A stretch of DNA of 64,000 nucleotides from Candidatus Nanopelagicus abundans (GCF_002288305.1 NZ_CP016779.1:744001-808000); one strand, 5' to 3'; positions 19,380-29,347 are shown, numbered from the stretch's first letter. Numbers and translations: made by a program. Notes: generated by a model not told the origin, from the letters alone.

Positions 19380-19919
19380 CTAGTTAAATAAAGAAGCGGC
19401 AAGTCGCCTAGCTTGAGCAACTGATTCTTCTTCGGTAATTGGGGAGGCAATCTGCCCAATTAACCACCTAAGAATCACACCACATGCGGCTGAATCTGCG
19501 CCAAAAACTTTAGCAATTCCTTGATGGACTAATACCCAGGTTGGATGATTTGTAATTGTTACCAGTCTTGCAATATCACTAGGGTCTGATTCAACTAATT
19601 TACGAAGCGCCAAATCTTGGGAAATAGCATTTGAGAGTAGCGCTAACCCTTCCTGCCTTGAACTAGCTGCGAGCGCTAATTCAGTAAGCCTTATTACTTC
19701 AGATTCAACCAAAGATTCCATCATCTCTGCTTTATCCGCAAATTGATTATAGATAGTCGCCTTAGCTACCTGCGCGCTTACTGCGATATCTGCAATATTT
19801 GATTGATAATTTCCGACTTTAGCAATAACTAATTTAGCACCAGCTAAAATTGCGACTCTTGATTTATTACTAGTATCTCGTTGGCGGGCGTAGGTAACAA
19901 GCGCCGACTCGGCAGACAA
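19380..19919 (-). CDS. TetR/AcrR family transcriptional regulator
   Basis: 179 aa. The N-terminal TetR helix-turn-helix is visible: ILAGAKLVIAKVG then IADIAVSAQVAKATIYNQFADKAEM (about 25-68). The C-terminal half is a diverged ligand-binding helical domain with no recognisable inducer. Reads from a TTG two bases after the clgR stop, so it is co-transcribed with cinA-clgR. Target genes cannot be inferred. TetR proteins usually repress neighbours, but its neighbours here are housekeeping genes. Confidence 0.8.
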   Translation of the reverse strand: MSAESALVTYARQRDTSNKSRVAILAGAKLVIAKVGNYQSNIADIAVSAQVAKATIYNQFADKAEMMESLVESEVIRLTELALAASSRQEGLALLSNAISQDLALRKLVESDPSDIARLVTITNHPTWVLVHQGIAKVFGADSAACGVILRWLIGQIASPITEEESVAQARRLAASLFN

Positions 19920-19920
19920 C

Positions 19921-20205
19921 TTAAGCTGCGGTCTCTACCACTTGCAAAGTCGAAATTGTTAATACTGGGGATTCGTGGGTTTTAACCACAGTGGCAACAT
20001 CAACTAAGATTGTGGAAAGTGATAGATCAAGGGCTGTACAAATTGCATTTAACAATTCGCTAGAGGCCTCTTTGTGTCCGCGCTCTACCTCAGATAGATA
20101 ACCGAGAGAGACTCGAGCACTCTTTGCAACATCTCGCAGGGTGCGTTCTTGCTCAATGCGGGCAGCACGAAGGGTGCTACCTATGTGGGTGCGTAGAAGT
20201 ATCAC
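19921..20205 (-). CDS. clgR: ClgR-like XRE family regulator
   Basis: 94-aa HTH_3 protein with the recognition region [31 protein letters not shown], very close to actinobacterial ClgR (Clp gene regulator), which activates clp protease genes and is itself a Clp substrate. ClgR proteins end in a hydrophobic degron such as AA, and this one ends in ...VETAA, consistent with proteolytic control. It overlaps the cinA stop by 4 bases. The order pgsA-cinA-clgR is characteristic of Actinobacteria. Confidence 0.88.
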   Translation of the reverse strand: MILLRTHIGSTLRAARIEQERTLRDVAKSARVSLGYLSEVERGHKEASSELLNAICTALDLSLSTILVDVATVVKTHESPVLTISTLQVVETAA

Positions 20206-20678
20206 GGCTTAAGAATACGCTCTAAAGCTGATAATGCGCTGGCAATTGTGGCGTGGCGGATAACTTCCCGCGTGCCAGGTAGAGAAAGAGCGACTGTGAA
20301 ACTCTCTTTTTTACTTGCTACTGCGATCCAGACCGTTCCCGCTTTTTTTCCATAGGCCATACCTGGACCTGCCACACCAGTTGTAGCCAGAGCGTAATCT
20401 GTTTTAAATTTCTTAAGGCAAGACTGGGCCATTTCCAATACAACCTCTTCAGAGACTGGGCCATATTTTTTAAGATTAGATTTACTAACTAATAACTGAT
20501 TAATTTTTACATCATCACTATAGGCAATTACCCCACCAACAAACACCTTTGAAGAACCTGCGATATCAGTTAGGGCGGTAGCCAGGCCTCCACCAGTAAT
20601 TGATTCGGCCACACTTAAGTTCTTATTTAACTTACTTAACTTCTTAATAACTGATTTAGCAATCAATTCATTACTCAC
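20202..20678 (-). CDS. cinA: nicotinamide-nucleotide amidase, CinA C-terminal domain
   Basis: 158-aa stand-alone CinA C-terminal (PncC-type) domain that deamidates NMN to nicotinate mononucleotide. Visible motifs: [28 protein letters not shown], then AYSDDVK and ATTGVAGPG. The N-terminal MoCF-like domain of full CinA is absent, as in many Actinobacteria. Starts with GTG inside the end of pgsA (4-base overlap). Confidence 0.9.
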   Translation of the reverse strand: MSNELIAKSVIKKLSKLNKNLSVAESITGGGLATALTDIAGSSKVFVGGVIAYSDDVKINQLLVSKSNLKKYGPVSEEVVLEMAQSCLKKFKTDYALATTGVAGPGMAYGKKAGTVWIAVASKKESFTVALSLPGTREVIRHATIASALSALERILKP

Positions 20679-21208
20679 TTTCTAAGCACCTTTCTAAAGT
20701 AATCAACTCCAGTAGTAATGGTTAGATAAATGGCAACTGCTGTAAATAAGTCTCGCGGTAGATTTAAATATGATGGCAGCGGCAGGATATAGAAGCCGAC
20801 TGAAAAGTTTTGGAAAAAAGTCTTTAACTTTGCGCCTTTACTAGCTGGGATTACGCCTTTTTTAATTACGGCAAATCTTAAAATAGTTACGGCTATCTCA
20901 CGGGTTAAAAAGATTGCAGTTACCCACCAAGATAACATGCCAAGGAGTGAGGCTGAAATACTTGCGGTAGCAAGCATTGCTTTATCAGCGATTGGATCAA
21001 GCAATTTACCAAACTCAGTTATCTGATTTCTAGATCTTGCAATTTTTCCATCTAAAATATCACTTAGGCCAACAATAAAGAAAAGTATAAAAGCAATAAT
21101 TCGCCAGCTATCATCTTCGCCGCCATTTTTAAATAATGCGTAGGCGCAAAATGGCAGAGCCAGGATTCGAAAAATTGTTAGGGTATTAGGAAGATTTAAT
21201 TCCTTCAC
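20675..21208 (-). CDS. pgsA: CDP-diacylglycerol--glycerol-3-phosphate 3-phosphatidyltransferase
   Basis: Membrane enzyme making phosphatidylglycerophosphate, the precursor of phosphatidylglycerol and cardiolipin. The CDP-alcohol phosphotransferase motif D-G-x2-A-R-x8-G-x3-D-x3-D is seen as DGKIARSRNQITEFGKLLDPIAD, following a typical N-terminus (LPNTLTIFRILALPF). About five hydrophobic segments in 177 aa. Starts with GTG two bases after the rimO stop. Other CDP-alcohol transferases share the motif, but the context (rimO-pgsA-cinA) supports PgsA. cdsA, which makes its substrate, is at 59,248. Confidence 0.92.
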   Translation of the reverse strand: MKELNLPNTLTIFRILALPFCAYALFKNGGEDDSWRIIAFILFFIVGLSDILDGKIARSRNQITEFGKLLDPIADKAMLATASISASLLGMLSWWVTAIFLTREIAVTILRFAVIKKGVIPASKGAKLKTFFQNFSVGFYILPLPSYLNLPRDLFTAVAIYLTITTGVDYFRKVLRK

Positions 21209-21210
21209 TT

Positions 21211-22623
21211 TTATAAAACCTGCGCAATCAAATCAACACCTAGGACATCACTAACTATTGCATCAACATACTCGCCCACGCGATACTTATTGCGGGACTT
21301 TATAAAAGTTGAGCCATCCACATCTGGTCCTTGATGCTCAGCTCTGCCCTCTTGCTCTAATTCATCCTCAATTAGGACGCAAACTTTCTCACCAATTCTC
21401 ATCTCAGCTCGTTGCGTAATTAGTTCATCAACTAATGTGGAGAGTTCATTTACCCGCTCAGTTATTACTTCAGGTGCTACTTTATTTCCTAACGTAGCTC
21501 CCTCTGTTTTATCCTCATCAGAGTATGCAAATACGCCAATTGCATCTAATTGTGCCTGAGTTAAGAATTCAATTAACTCCATAAACTGGGCATCACTCTC
21601 ACCTGGAAATCCCACAATAAAATTAGAGCGTATTCCAGCTGCTGGATTAAGCGCCCTAATTTGGGTAATTAGATGAAGAAACTTTTCACCATCTCCAAAG
21701 CGGCGCATGCTCCTTAATAGATCTCCATTGGCATGTTGAAATGAAAGATCAAAGTATGGAACTACTTTGTCCACGCTAACAATTGCTTGCAAAAGTGATG
21801 GCCTTACCTCTGCAGGTTGCAGGTAGGAAAGCCTGATTCTTTTAATGCCATCTATCTTTGCTAGATCTGGCAACATCTTCTCCATAAGCTTTAAATCACC
21901 AAAATCTTTTCCGTATGAGGTGGTGTTCTCACTAACTAAATAAAGCTCAGATACTCCATTATCTGCCAGCCATTTAGCCTCTTGGATAATCTCAGCAGGC
22001 TGGCGTGAGACAAAGGAACCCCTGAAATATGGAATCGCACAAAATGAGCATCTTCGATCGCAACCACTTGCAATTTTAAGAGGGGCAATTGGGGCGTCAT
22101 TTAATCGCACTCGAAGAACTGAGCCAAGGGGTGAAATCTCAGCAGCCTTGTCTTGGGCACGTTGTTGCGCTCGCGCAACTGGCGCGATTGGTAGTAGAGC
22201 TCTGCGATCTTTAGGTACATGAGTATTAATTTTTCCACCATCAATAATGGTAGAAAGTCTGGCTGAAATATCTTTGTAATCATCAAAACTTAGAATTGCA
22301 TCCGCCTCTGGCATTGCTGTAGCTAATTCATTTCCATACCTTTCAGCCATACAGCCAACTGCAACTACTGCTTTTGTGACACCATTTTCCTTAAGTGAAT
22401 GAGCCTGAATTAGGGCATCAACTGAATCTTTTTTAGCACTTTCAATAAATCCACAGGTATTAATAACTGCAATCTCTGCCTTTGCCGGATCTGAAACTAA
22501 CTTCCATCCATCAGCAGCTAGCCTTCCAGCTAACTCTTCAGAATCTGTCTCATTTCGGGCACAACCTAAAGTCACCAAGGCAACTGTTCGAGGTGATTTA
22601 TTATTTATGGTTTTAGCGCTCAC
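21211..22623 (-). CDS. rimO: ribosomal protein S12 methylthiotransferase RimO
   Basis: Radical SAM enzyme that methylthiolates an aspartate of ribosomal protein S12. An N-terminal UPF0004 domain ([38 protein letters not shown]) supplies three cluster cysteines. The radical SAM motif is GCDRRCSFC, and a TRAM domain lies at the C-terminus. [11 protein letters not shown] and [15 protein letters not shown] are RimO-type, unlike the MiaB-type motifs at 15,896. 470 aa, GTG start. Confidence 0.95.
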   Translation of the reverse strand: MSAKTINNKSPRTVALVTLGCARNETDSEELAGRLAADGWKLVSDPAKAEIAVINTCGFIESAKKDSVDALIQAHSLKENGVTKAVVAVGCMAERYGNELATAMPEADAILSFDDYKDISARLSTIIDGGKINTHVPKDRRALLPIAPVARAQQRAQDKAAEISPLGSVLRVRLNDAPIAPLKIASGCDRRCSFCAIPYFRGSFVSRQPAEIIQEAKWLADNGVSELYLVSENTTSYGKDFGDLKLMEKMLPDLAKIDGIKRIRLSYLQPAEVRPSLLQAIVSVDKVVPYFDLSFQHANGDLLRSMRRFGDGEKFLHLITQIRALNPAAGIRSNFIVGFPGESDAQFMELIEFLTQAQLDAIGVFAYSDEDKTEGATLGNKVAPEVITERVNELSTLVDELITQRAEMRIGEKVCVLIEDELEQEGRAEHQGPDVDGSTFIKSRNKYRVGEYVDAIVSDVLGVDLIAQVL

Positions 22624-22666
22624 TATGCGCTAAGGATAGCGCGAAAAATTACTACTCTTTTTTCTA

Positions 22667-23407
22667 CTACAACTGCCCGTTTTCATCAAAATCTAACCGA
22701 ACTACCTCACCATCAGCGCCAGCAACTCCCAAATCTGTGCCATTTAAATTCAGCTTAACCGCCCCAGCATTACCAATAACCACTTTTAGAATCCTTGAAT
22801 CATTAAATGCTGCAATCTGTCCTTCAGTAATATGACCATTAAATATTACTTGATCATCTGCGTTAGTTAACCCAACCCAGCTCTTGCCATATACACCGGT
22901 AAGAACAAGATTAACTCCCGCTGGTAGGACAATTTTAGAGGTACTCTCTTGCACACTTGGCTTCTTAACTGAGATTGTAGTTACGCCATCACTAATTGAT
23001 GCAACATTATTAATTGCAACCTGAGCGATAAAGCCAACACTTAATGCAGTAGCTGAAATAGTCGCAAGGGTGCCAAATTTCATTCTCTTCTTCTCTTTAG
23101 GCCTATCCGCAACACTATTTTCAGCTAACTGATCAATTATTTTCTTACTCTCAATACTCTGAGCTGCCTCAAGTTCGGCTACTAAAATATCTGCATCAAT
23201 ATTAATTGCTTTGCCAGTTTTTAAATTTATTGCTTTTGCAATAGTTCTAACATGTCCACGGGCATATGCAATACCACCGCAAACCTCAACTGAATTATTT
23301 TCTAAATCTCTTATAACCCCTGCGCGAATATTTGTAATTGCTGAAATTTGCTCAACGCTTAAACCAGCAGCTTCTCGCGCTTGCTGTAAGGATGATTTTT
23401 CTGCCAT
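22667..23407 (-). CDS. RodZ-like helix-turn-helix membrane protein
   Basis: 246 aa. An N-terminal HTH_25 domain (SLQQAREAAGLSVEQISAITNIRAGVIRDLE) is followed by a basic stretch KEKKRMK, one transmembrane segment at about 115-135 and an extracellular domain of the DUF4115/RodZ C-terminal type (SWVGLTNADDQVIFNGHITEGQ). RodZ links MreB to the wall machinery; in Actinobacteria such proteins lie between ftsK and rimO/pgsA, as here. No MreB gene is in the window, so an exact RodZ role is inference. Confidence 0.85.
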   Translation of the reverse strand: MAEKSSLQQAREAAGLSVEQISAITNIRAGVIRDLENNSVEVCGGIAYARGHVRTIAKAINLKTGKAINIDADILVAELEAAQSIESKKIIDQLAENSVADRPKEKKRMKFGTLATISATALSVGFIAQVAINNVASISDGVTTISVKKPSVQESTSKIVLPAGVNLVLTGVYGKSWVGLTNADDQVIFNGHITEGQIAAFNDSRILKVVIGNAGAVKLNLNGTDLGVAGADGEVVRLDFDENGQL

Positions 23408-23558
23408 CGCTTTACCTGTCTTACTTGGGGAGTCTAAGGGTAATGCCGTTTAGGAATTTTAGACAGTTTTTTTCTTAGATCTTTTGGGGGTCAGCGCGCC
23501 CAGTTTCTATCAATCCTAAAGTTCACCCAGTCATTCACCCCCCCCGAAGATTGGTGAA
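23408..23558 (-). other. ftsK-rodZ gap with an eight-cytosine run and hairpin
   Basis: 151 bases without a gene. Just after the ftsK stop the minus strand has TTCACC and GGTGAA arms around a loop ending in a G run, read as C8 on the plus strand at 23538-23545. Such a run is striking in AT-rich DNA. A T-rich stretch on the plus strand (23467-23475) lies further on. I see no clear terminator or promoter. Confidence 0.4.
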
Positions 23559-25895
23559 TTATTGATTACCGCGAAGTGACTCCAGTACATCTGGCATTTG
23601 CTCGGCGTTAATTAAAACAGTTCTGGCCTTTGAACCTTCAGTTGGTCCAACTATTCCGCGACTTTCCATTAAATCCATTAACCGACCAGCTTTAGCAAAT
23701 CCAACTCTTAATTTACGTTGCAACATTGAAGTTGATCCAAATTGTGTAGAGACAACTAGTTGAACTGCTTGTAATAATAAATCAAGATCATCTCCGACAT
23801 CATCAGTTACTAAATTTGATTTTATCGGTGCATTTAAATCAATTCTATAAACCGGCTGTAGTTGCCCCTTAACATGATTAACAACTGCTTCAATCTCACG
23901 CTCTGAAACATAAGCACCTTGAATACGAACTGCCTTACTTGCTCCCATTGGTAGGAATAAACCATCACCTTGTCCAACTAATTTTTCAGCCCCTGGTGTA
24001 TCTAAAATAACTCTTGAATCAGCCAAGCTACTAGTTGCAAAAGATAATCTAGATGGCACATTTGCTTTAATTAAACCAGTAACAATATCAACGCTAGGCC
24101 GCTGAGTTGCAAGAACTAAGTGAATACCGGCAGCTCTTGCTAATTGAGTAATCCTTACTATTGATTCCTCGACCTCTCGTGCTGCCACCATCATAAGATC
24201 TGCTAGCTCATCAACAATTACTAACAAATAAGGATATGGCTCAAGAGTTCTTTCACTACCCGCAACTGCAGTTATTTTTCCAGATTTAACTGCTTTATTA
24301 AAATCATCAATATGTCTAAAACCAAAGACTGATAGATCGTCATAACGCATCTCCATCTCACGAACTACCCAAGCTAGAACATCTGCAGCTTTTTTAGGGT
24401 TGGTAATAATTGGCGCAATTAGATGGGGCACGCCCTCATAATTTGTTAGCTCAACACGTTTTGGATCAATCATTACTAGGCGAACTTCATCAGGTGTTGC
24501 CCGCATAAGAATTGAAACAACTAAAGAGTTAATCATGGAAGATTTACCAGCACCCGTAGCACCAGCAACTAATAGGTGGGGCATCTTGGCTAAATTTGCA
24601 CACAAGAAAGATCCTTCAACATCTTTACCTAACGCAATTAACATTGGGTGCGGATCACTACCTGAAACTGAGGAACGCAGCACATCTCCTAGTGCCACAA
24701 TTTCTCGGTCTGAGTTTGGTATCTCAATTCCAACTGCTGATTTGCCAGGAATTGGCGAAAGTATTCTTATCTCACCACTTGCCACTGCATATGCAATATT
24801 TTTTGAGAGCGCCGAAATAGCCTCCACTTTAACGCCATTACCAAGTTCAACTTCATAACGAGTAACTGTTGGCCCGCGCATAAAACCAGTAACTTGGGCA
24901 TCAACTTCAAATTGATCAAATACCTGCTTAAGAGCTGCAACTACAGTTTCATTTACCTTTGATTTACCTTTTGCAGTTGGCCCCGCTCGAAGCAAATCAG
25001 CTGGTGGCAATTCATACTTAATATCTGAGGATAAGAGCAGTTGCTGTGGTCTTATGTTTTCATTTTTTACTGGTTTACTAATCTTTGGAATTGCCTGAGT
25101 TACCTCATCAAAATCTTCAAGTTCTACTTCATAATCTAATTCAGATGGCTCATACTCTTCAACTAAATCTTTAACCAGTGGAGTTTCAAAAGGAGGAGAT
25201 TCACTTACCTCAAAATCTTCATCAACTAAACGCTGTGCCCGCCTTGCTCTAACACTTCCTATACCAGCTGTCCCTATCTTAAATACTTTCATGAACTGCC
25301 TGATTAGTTTTGAAAATGAGGTCTTAGTTATTACAAGTAAACCAAAAATAAGGAAGATAATTAAAATTGGAATAGCTAAAATCTCGGTGACTAAAGTAAT
25401 AAGTGGAGTTGAAATACCATAGCCAACCCAGCCACCACCTTCACGAATAGCTGTTGCACCACTACCAACTGAGCCATTAATAATGTGAGCAAGGGAGGTG
25501 GTACTAAATAGAATTAAAATAGTTCCGATTGTTATTCGCCCAACTGCGGCAGGGTCATCCGGTGATTTAAACAGTCGATATGCAAAATAGATAAATATTA
25601 ATGGCGTTAAGTATGCAAGAACTCCAACTGCTCCAAATAAAAATGCATAAATACCTCTACCTAATACATTATCTAATTCAAACCAAGTCCCAGATCCTGC
25701 AAGTAGAGCCAAAATAAAAAGAAAGAATGCAATGCCATCTCGCTGGTGCTCAGGATCTAAATCTTTTGATGACCGGAAAACAAACCTAACTGCGCTTCCT
25801 ATAATTTTAGAAATTAAACGCCAAACAGAGCTAATTGCTCTTATGAGAGCCGGTAATATTCCGGATTTCTTTGACGAATTTTTCTTCTTTGCCAT
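23559..25895 (-). CDS. ftsK: DNA translocase FtsK/SpoIIIE
   Basis: Septal DNA pump that segregates chromosome ends and activates XerCD. A basic N-terminus (KKKNSSKKSG) is followed by about four membrane segments (residues 55-190), an acidic linker, and the alpha and motor domains. Walker A VAGATGAGKSSMIN and Walker B VIVDELADLMM are present, as is the C-terminal gamma winged helix (LLLQAVQLVVSTQFGSTSMLQRKLRVGF), which reads KOPS/SRS. 778 aa. The gamma domain implies polar FtsK-guiding sequences in this genome. Confidence 0.96.
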   Translation of the reverse strand: MAKKKNSSKKSGILPALIRAISSVWRLISKIIGSAVRFVFRSSKDLDPEHQRDGIAFFLFILALLAGSGTWFELDNVLGRGIYAFLFGAVGVLAYLTPLIFIYFAYRLFKSPDDPAAVGRITIGTILILFSTTSLAHIINGSVGSGATAIREGGGWVGYGISTPLITLVTEILAIPILIIFLIFGLLVITKTSFSKLIRQFMKVFKIGTAGIGSVRARRAQRLVDEDFEVSESPPFETPLVKDLVEEYEPSELDYEVELEDFDEVTQAIPKISKPVKNENIRPQQLLLSSDIKYELPPADLLRAGPTAKGKSKVNETVVAALKQVFDQFEVDAQVTGFMRGPTVTRYEVELGNGVKVEAISALSKNIAYAVASGEIRILSPIPGKSAVGIEIPNSDREIVALGDVLRSSVSGSDPHPMLIALGKDVEGSFLCANLAKMPHLLVAGATGAGKSSMINSLVVSILMRATPDEVRLVMIDPKRVELTNYEGVPHLIAPIITNPKKAADVLAWVVREMEMRYDDLSVFGFRHIDDFNKAVKSGKITAVAGSERTLEPYPYLLVIVDELADLMMVAAREVEESIVRITQLARAAGIHLVLATQRPSVDIVTGLIKANVPSRLSFATSSLADSRVILDTPGAEKLVGQGDGLFLPMGASKAVRIQGAYVSEREIEAVVNHVKGQLQPVYRIDLNAPIKSNLVTDDVGDDLDLLLQAVQLVVSTQFGSTSMLQRKLRVGFAKAGRLMDLMESRGIVGPTEGSKARTVLINAEQMPDVLESLRGNQ

Positions 25896-25977
25896 AGAAG
25901 ATAAGCCTAAAGAATAAGTTAATTACTTGGTGTAATCGGCGCGCACTTTATCCTAAAACTTAACTAAATTTGGATTA

Positions 25978-27660
25978 CTAAACCTCAACTACTAATGGAA
26001 TGATCATCGGTTTTCGACGATGTTCCTCCCCTACCCAGCTTCCGATTGTTTTGCGAACAACTTGAGATAGTTGGTGTGTGCCATTAAATCCGCCGGCCAC
26101 CGCCTTACTTAATGCCTTTTCAATATCACCTTTAACATCATCAAATAATGTTTTATCCTCTGTAAATCCCCTGGCATGAATATCTGGGCCGGCCACAATC
26201 TTTCCGCTTTGAGAATCAATTACTACTACTACTGAAATAAACCCTTCATCTCCTAAAATTCTTCTATCTTTTAATGAACTCTCAGTTATTTCTCCAACAC
26301 TTTGACCATCAACATAAACATAACCACATGGGATTGATCCTGAGATATCAGCATGGCCATCTGCAACATCAATAGTGATTCCATTTTCAGCAATTACAAC
26401 ATTATGTTCAGATAAACCTGATTGCATAGCAAGATCTGCATTTGCTCGCATATGCCGCCACTCACCGTGAACTGGTAATACATTTTTTGGCTTAACTACT
26501 TCATAACAATGCAGAAGTTCTCCAGCTGAAGCGTGACCAGATACGTGCACCATTGCATTTCCTTTATGCACAACATGGGCACCAAATCTAGTTAATTCAT
26601 TAATTACTCGGTAAACAGATTTTTCATTTCCTGGGATCAAGGAAGAAGCCAGTACAACTGTGTCACCTTTTCCAACCATAATCTCATGATCACCATTTGC
26701 GATCCTAGAGAGTGCGGCAAGTGGTTCACCTTGAGAGCCGGTGCAAATTAATACAATTTTGTCACCAAAACTATCAATATCCTTGTAATCAACAACTAAT
26801 CCAGTGGGTACTTTTAAATATCCTAAATCTTCAGCCAACTTCATGTTACGAATCATTGACCTACCTACATAGGCAACTTTTCGGTTTGCTTCTTGGGCTG
26901 CATTTAATACCTGCTGAATTCTGTGTACATGAGATGCAAATGAGGTGATAACAACCCGGCGAGGTGTCTTAGCTATCGCCTCCTTAAGCGCTGGATAGAT
27001 ATCTTTCTCGGCAACTGTTAGGCCAGGTACATCAGCATTTGTTGAATCTACTAAAAATAGATCAACTCCTTCTTTGCCTAATCTTGCAAAAGTTTCTAAA
27101 TCAGTAACCTTTCCATCTAGTGGCATCTTGTCCATTTTAAAGTCACCAGTATGTAAAATAACTCCAGCTGGTGTTTTAATTGCAACAGCAAGTGAATCTG
27201 GAATCGAATGATTTACAGTTACAAATTCAAGTGTGAACGGACCAACTTTTTCTATTTGACCAGCTTTAACCTGCGTCATAGGCGCACTCATTCGTCGTTC
27301 TTTAAGTTTTGGTGCCACAAATGCAAGAGTTAACTGAGAACCAATTATTCGAATATCACTACGTTCTCTTAATAAATATGGCACCGCTCCTATGTGATCC
27401 TCGTGCCCATGAGTTAAAAAGATTGCTTCAATATCATTCATTCGATCTTTAAGATATGAAAAATCTGGCAAAATTAAATCAATTCCAGGTTGATCATCGC
27501 CTGGAAATAAAACACCGCAGTCAACAATTAACAATCTTCCTTCATACTCAAATACGGTCATATTTCGACCGATCTCACCTAAGCCACCTAGGGCCACAAT
27601 GCGCAGAGTTTTTTTAGCTAATTTTGCAGGGTAAGGCAAACCAGGATGGGGATGATTCAT
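25978..27660 (-). CDS. rnj: ribonuclease J
   Basis: Metallo-beta-lactamase/beta-CASP nuclease with 5'-exo and endo activity in mRNA decay and rRNA maturation. The zinc motif THGHEDHIGAVPYL and later HTGDFKMD, the beta-CASP segment with FASHVHRIQQ, and VHVSGHASAGE are visible. 560 aa. The order dapA-rnj-ftsK is typical of Actinobacteria. TAAAAT sits 6 nt before the ATG. Together with PNPase at 32,576 it gives two major RNA decay enzymes in this region. Confidence 0.95.
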   Translation of the reverse strand: MNHPHPGLPYPAKLAKKTLRIVALGGLGEIGRNMTVFEYEGRLLIVDCGVLFPGDDQPGIDLILPDFSYLKDRMNDIEAIFLTHGHEDHIGAVPYLLRERSDIRIIGSQLTLAFVAPKLKERRMSAPMTQVKAGQIEKVGPFTLEFVTVNHSIPDSLAVAIKTPAGVILHTGDFKMDKMPLDGKVTDLETFARLGKEGVDLFLVDSTNADVPGLTVAEKDIYPALKEAIAKTPRRVVITSFASHVHRIQQVLNAAQEANRKVAYVGRSMIRNMKLAEDLGYLKVPTGLVVDYKDIDSFGDKIVLICTGSQGEPLAALSRIANGDHEIMVGKGDTVVLASSLIPGNEKSVYRVINELTRFGAHVVHKGNAMVHVSGHASAGELLHCYEVVKPKNVLPVHGEWRHMRANADLAMQSGLSEHNVVIAENGITIDVADGHADISGSIPCGYVYVDGQSVGEITESSLKDRRILGDEGFISVVVVIDSQSGKIVAGPDIHARGFTEDKTLFDDVKGDIEKALSKAVAGGFNGTHQLSQVVRKTIGSWVGEEHRRKPMIIPLVVEV

Positions 27661-27664
27661 TTAT

Positions 27665-28555
27665 TTATTTTAATTTAACGCCGCCGGCTTGCAGATCAAC
27701 CTTTAATTGGGCAACTTGCGCCTCGGTTGCATCGACAAGTGGCAATCTAGTAAATCCACCAGGAAGACCCATTAAATTTAATGCAGCCTTTGTAAGTATC
27801 GCACCTTGTGTACGAAATGTTCCAGTAAATACTGGAAGTAATTGTTGATGTATTTCAAGTGCTTTATTTGAATCTCCTTTAAACCATGCATCTAACATCG
27901 CTCGTAATTGTGAGCCAACGGTATGGCCACAAACTGAAACAAACCCAACTGCTCCGACTGAAAGTAGCGGAAGATTTAAAATATCATCACCAGAATAAAC
28001 TGGAATTGCGCATCTTTTAATTACCCAAGAGGTAGCAGCTGGGTTTCCTTTTGCATCTTTAAGTGCTGCAATATTTTTATGCTCAGATAACTTAACAATT
28101 GTGTCCGACTCAATTTCAACACCGGTACGGCCAGGAATGTCATAAATCATTACTGGTACATCAGTGGCATCGGCCATCGCTTTAAAGTGAGCTTCAATTC
28201 CAGATTGTGGTGGCTTGTTGTAATAAGGAGTTACAACCAATAAGCCATCTGCTCCAGCTTTAGCGGCGCGCTTTGCTTGCTCAATTGAATGTGAGGTTTC
28301 ATTATTTCCAGCTCCAGCAATAATTTTAATTTTATCACCGACTACTTTTCTTACTGTCTTAACTATCTGATCTTTTTCATCATCAGATGTAGTTGGTGCC
28401 TCACCAGTTGTGCCATTAACTGCAATTCCATCATGCCCTATTGAGACAAGATGATTGGCAATTTTTTCTACCCCAGCCCAATCAATCTCACCTGATTTTG
28501 TAAATGGTGTAACCATTGCGGTAATTAACCGTCCAAATGGTGGCGTAATTTGCAT
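27665..28555 (-). CDS. dapA: 4-hydroxy-tetrahydrodipicolinate synthase
   Basis: Condenses pyruvate with aspartate semialdehyde, the first step of the DAP/lysine branch. (beta/alpha)8 aldolase with NGTTGEAPTTSDDE, the YNKPPQSG segment, PVMIYDIPGRTG and the Schiff-base lysine in IAALKDAKGN (about residue 167). 296 aa. It lies 20 bases after thyX. TAGCCT lies 6 nt before its ATG. In Actinobacteria dapA commonly follows dapB and thyX; here dapB is about 2 kb away, separated by the azlCD-redoxin insertion. Confidence 0.95.
   Translation of the reverse strand: MQITPPFGRLITAMVTPFTKSGEIDWAGVEKIANHLVSIGHDGIAVNGTTGEAPTTSDDEKDQIVKTVRKVVGDKIKIIAGAGNNETSHSIEQAKRAAKAGADGLLVVTPYYNKPPQSGIEAHFKAMADATDVPVMIYDIPGRTGVEIESDTIVKLSEHKNIAALKDAKGNPAATSWVIKRCAIPVYSGDDILNLPLLSVGAVGFVSVCGHTVGSQLRAMLDAWFKGDSNKALEIHQQLLPVFTGTFRTQGAILTKAALNLMGLPGGFTRLPLVDATEAQVAQLKVDLQAGGVKLK
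27667..27672 (-). promoter_or_regulatory. candidate leaderless -10 box (rnj)
   Basis: TAAAAT lies exactly 6 nt before the rnj ATG, overlapping the end of dapA by one base. No clear -35, and the sequence is A-rich, so confidence is low. Confidence 0.3.
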
Positions 28556-28561
28556 GGCTTA

Positions 28562-28567
28562 AGGCTA
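28562..28567 (-). promoter_or_regulatory. candidate leaderless -10 box (dapA)
   Basis: TAGCCT lies exactly 6 nt before the dapA ATG in the short gap after thyX. It is not part of the thyX stop codon. No clear -35. Confidence 0.4.
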
Positions 28568-28575
28568 CCGCTTAT

Positions 28576-29295
28576 TTATGGCGCTATGCGGCCAGATTTT
28601 TCAAATGCTCCATAGGTGATCGGCATTAGCTTGGCGAATTCGGCTTCCATCTTCTCTGCAACCATCTCAATCTCACGTTGCGGGTATGACGGAAAGTGTG
28701 AACCTTCACGCGCTGTTCGCAGTGATAGAAAATTCATTAACGCCCGAGCATTCATAGTTACGTACATAGATGAGTAAAGTGTTACTGGTAATACTGCTCT
28801 TGCCACCTCACGTGCTACGCCTGCATCAAGCATCTTTTGATAATTTGCATATGCTAATTTGCATGTCTCTTTAATTGCTTCAACAGTTATTTCATATTGT
28901 TCAGCATTGCCATCAATAAATGTGTAGGAACCAGCTTTGCCAATCTGAACTAATTTACGCTCCTTACTTGGAACATAAAATACTGGCTTTAGTTCACGAT
29001 AGCGACCACTTTCTTCATTATATGAAGCGATCCGATGTCGCATAAATTCTCTAAAAACAAAAATAGGAGCTGAAATAAAAAACGTCATTGAGGTATGTTC
29101 AAATGGTGAACCATGTCGCTCTCTTGCTAAATAATTTATCAAACCTTCAGACTTAGAAGCATCGGAACCAACATCTTCTAATGATTTATCCCCTGCAGTT
29201 GAAACACGTGCAGCCCAAACAACATCAGCATCACTCGCACTAGATTTAACTAGCTCAACTGACATATCCTCACGAAAAATGATCTCATCACTCAT
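28576..29295 (-). CDS. thyX: FAD-dependent thymidylate synthase
   Basis: Makes dTMP from dUMP using FAD and methylene-THF. The ThyX signature RHRxxSxNExSxRY is present as RHRIASYNEESGRY (about residues 87-100), and the region ARAVLPVTLYSSMYVTMNARALMNFLSLR matches the family. 239 aa. Its start region diverges from azlC over a 52-base gap. TAGGGT lies 7 nt before the ATG. Confidence 0.96.
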   Translation of the reverse strand: MSDEIIFREDMSVELVKSSASDADVVWAARVSTAGDKSLEDVGSDASKSEGLINYLARERHGSPFEHTSMTFFISAPIFVFREFMRHRIASYNEESGRYRELKPVFYVPSKERKLVQIGKAGSYTFIDGNAEQYEITVEAIKETCKLAYANYQKMLDAGVAREVARAVLPVTLYSSMYVTMNARALMNFLSLRTAREGSHFPSYPQREIEMVAEKMEAEFAKLMPITYGAFEKSGRIAP

Positions 29296-29302
29296 GACGG
29301 TG

Positions 29303-29308
29303 ACCCTA
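29303..29308 (-). promoter_or_regulatory. candidate leaderless -10 box (thyX)
   Basis: TAGGGT lies 7 nt before the thyX ATG within the divergent thyX/azlC gap. No obvious Shine-Dalgarno sequence is seen, which agrees with a leaderless transcript. Confidence 0.4.
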
Positions 29309-29311
29309 TCT

Positions 29312-29341
29312 TTGGTGATTGATGATTACTTGGATTAAGGT
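29312..29341 (+). promoter_or_regulatory. candidate azlC promoter
   Basis: TTGGTG (29312-29317), an 18-bp spacer, then TAAGGT (29336-29341) lie exactly 6 nt before the azlC GTG. AAGG inside the -10 could alternatively act as a ribosome binding site. Confidence 0.45.
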
Positions 29342-29347
29342 ATCGGC

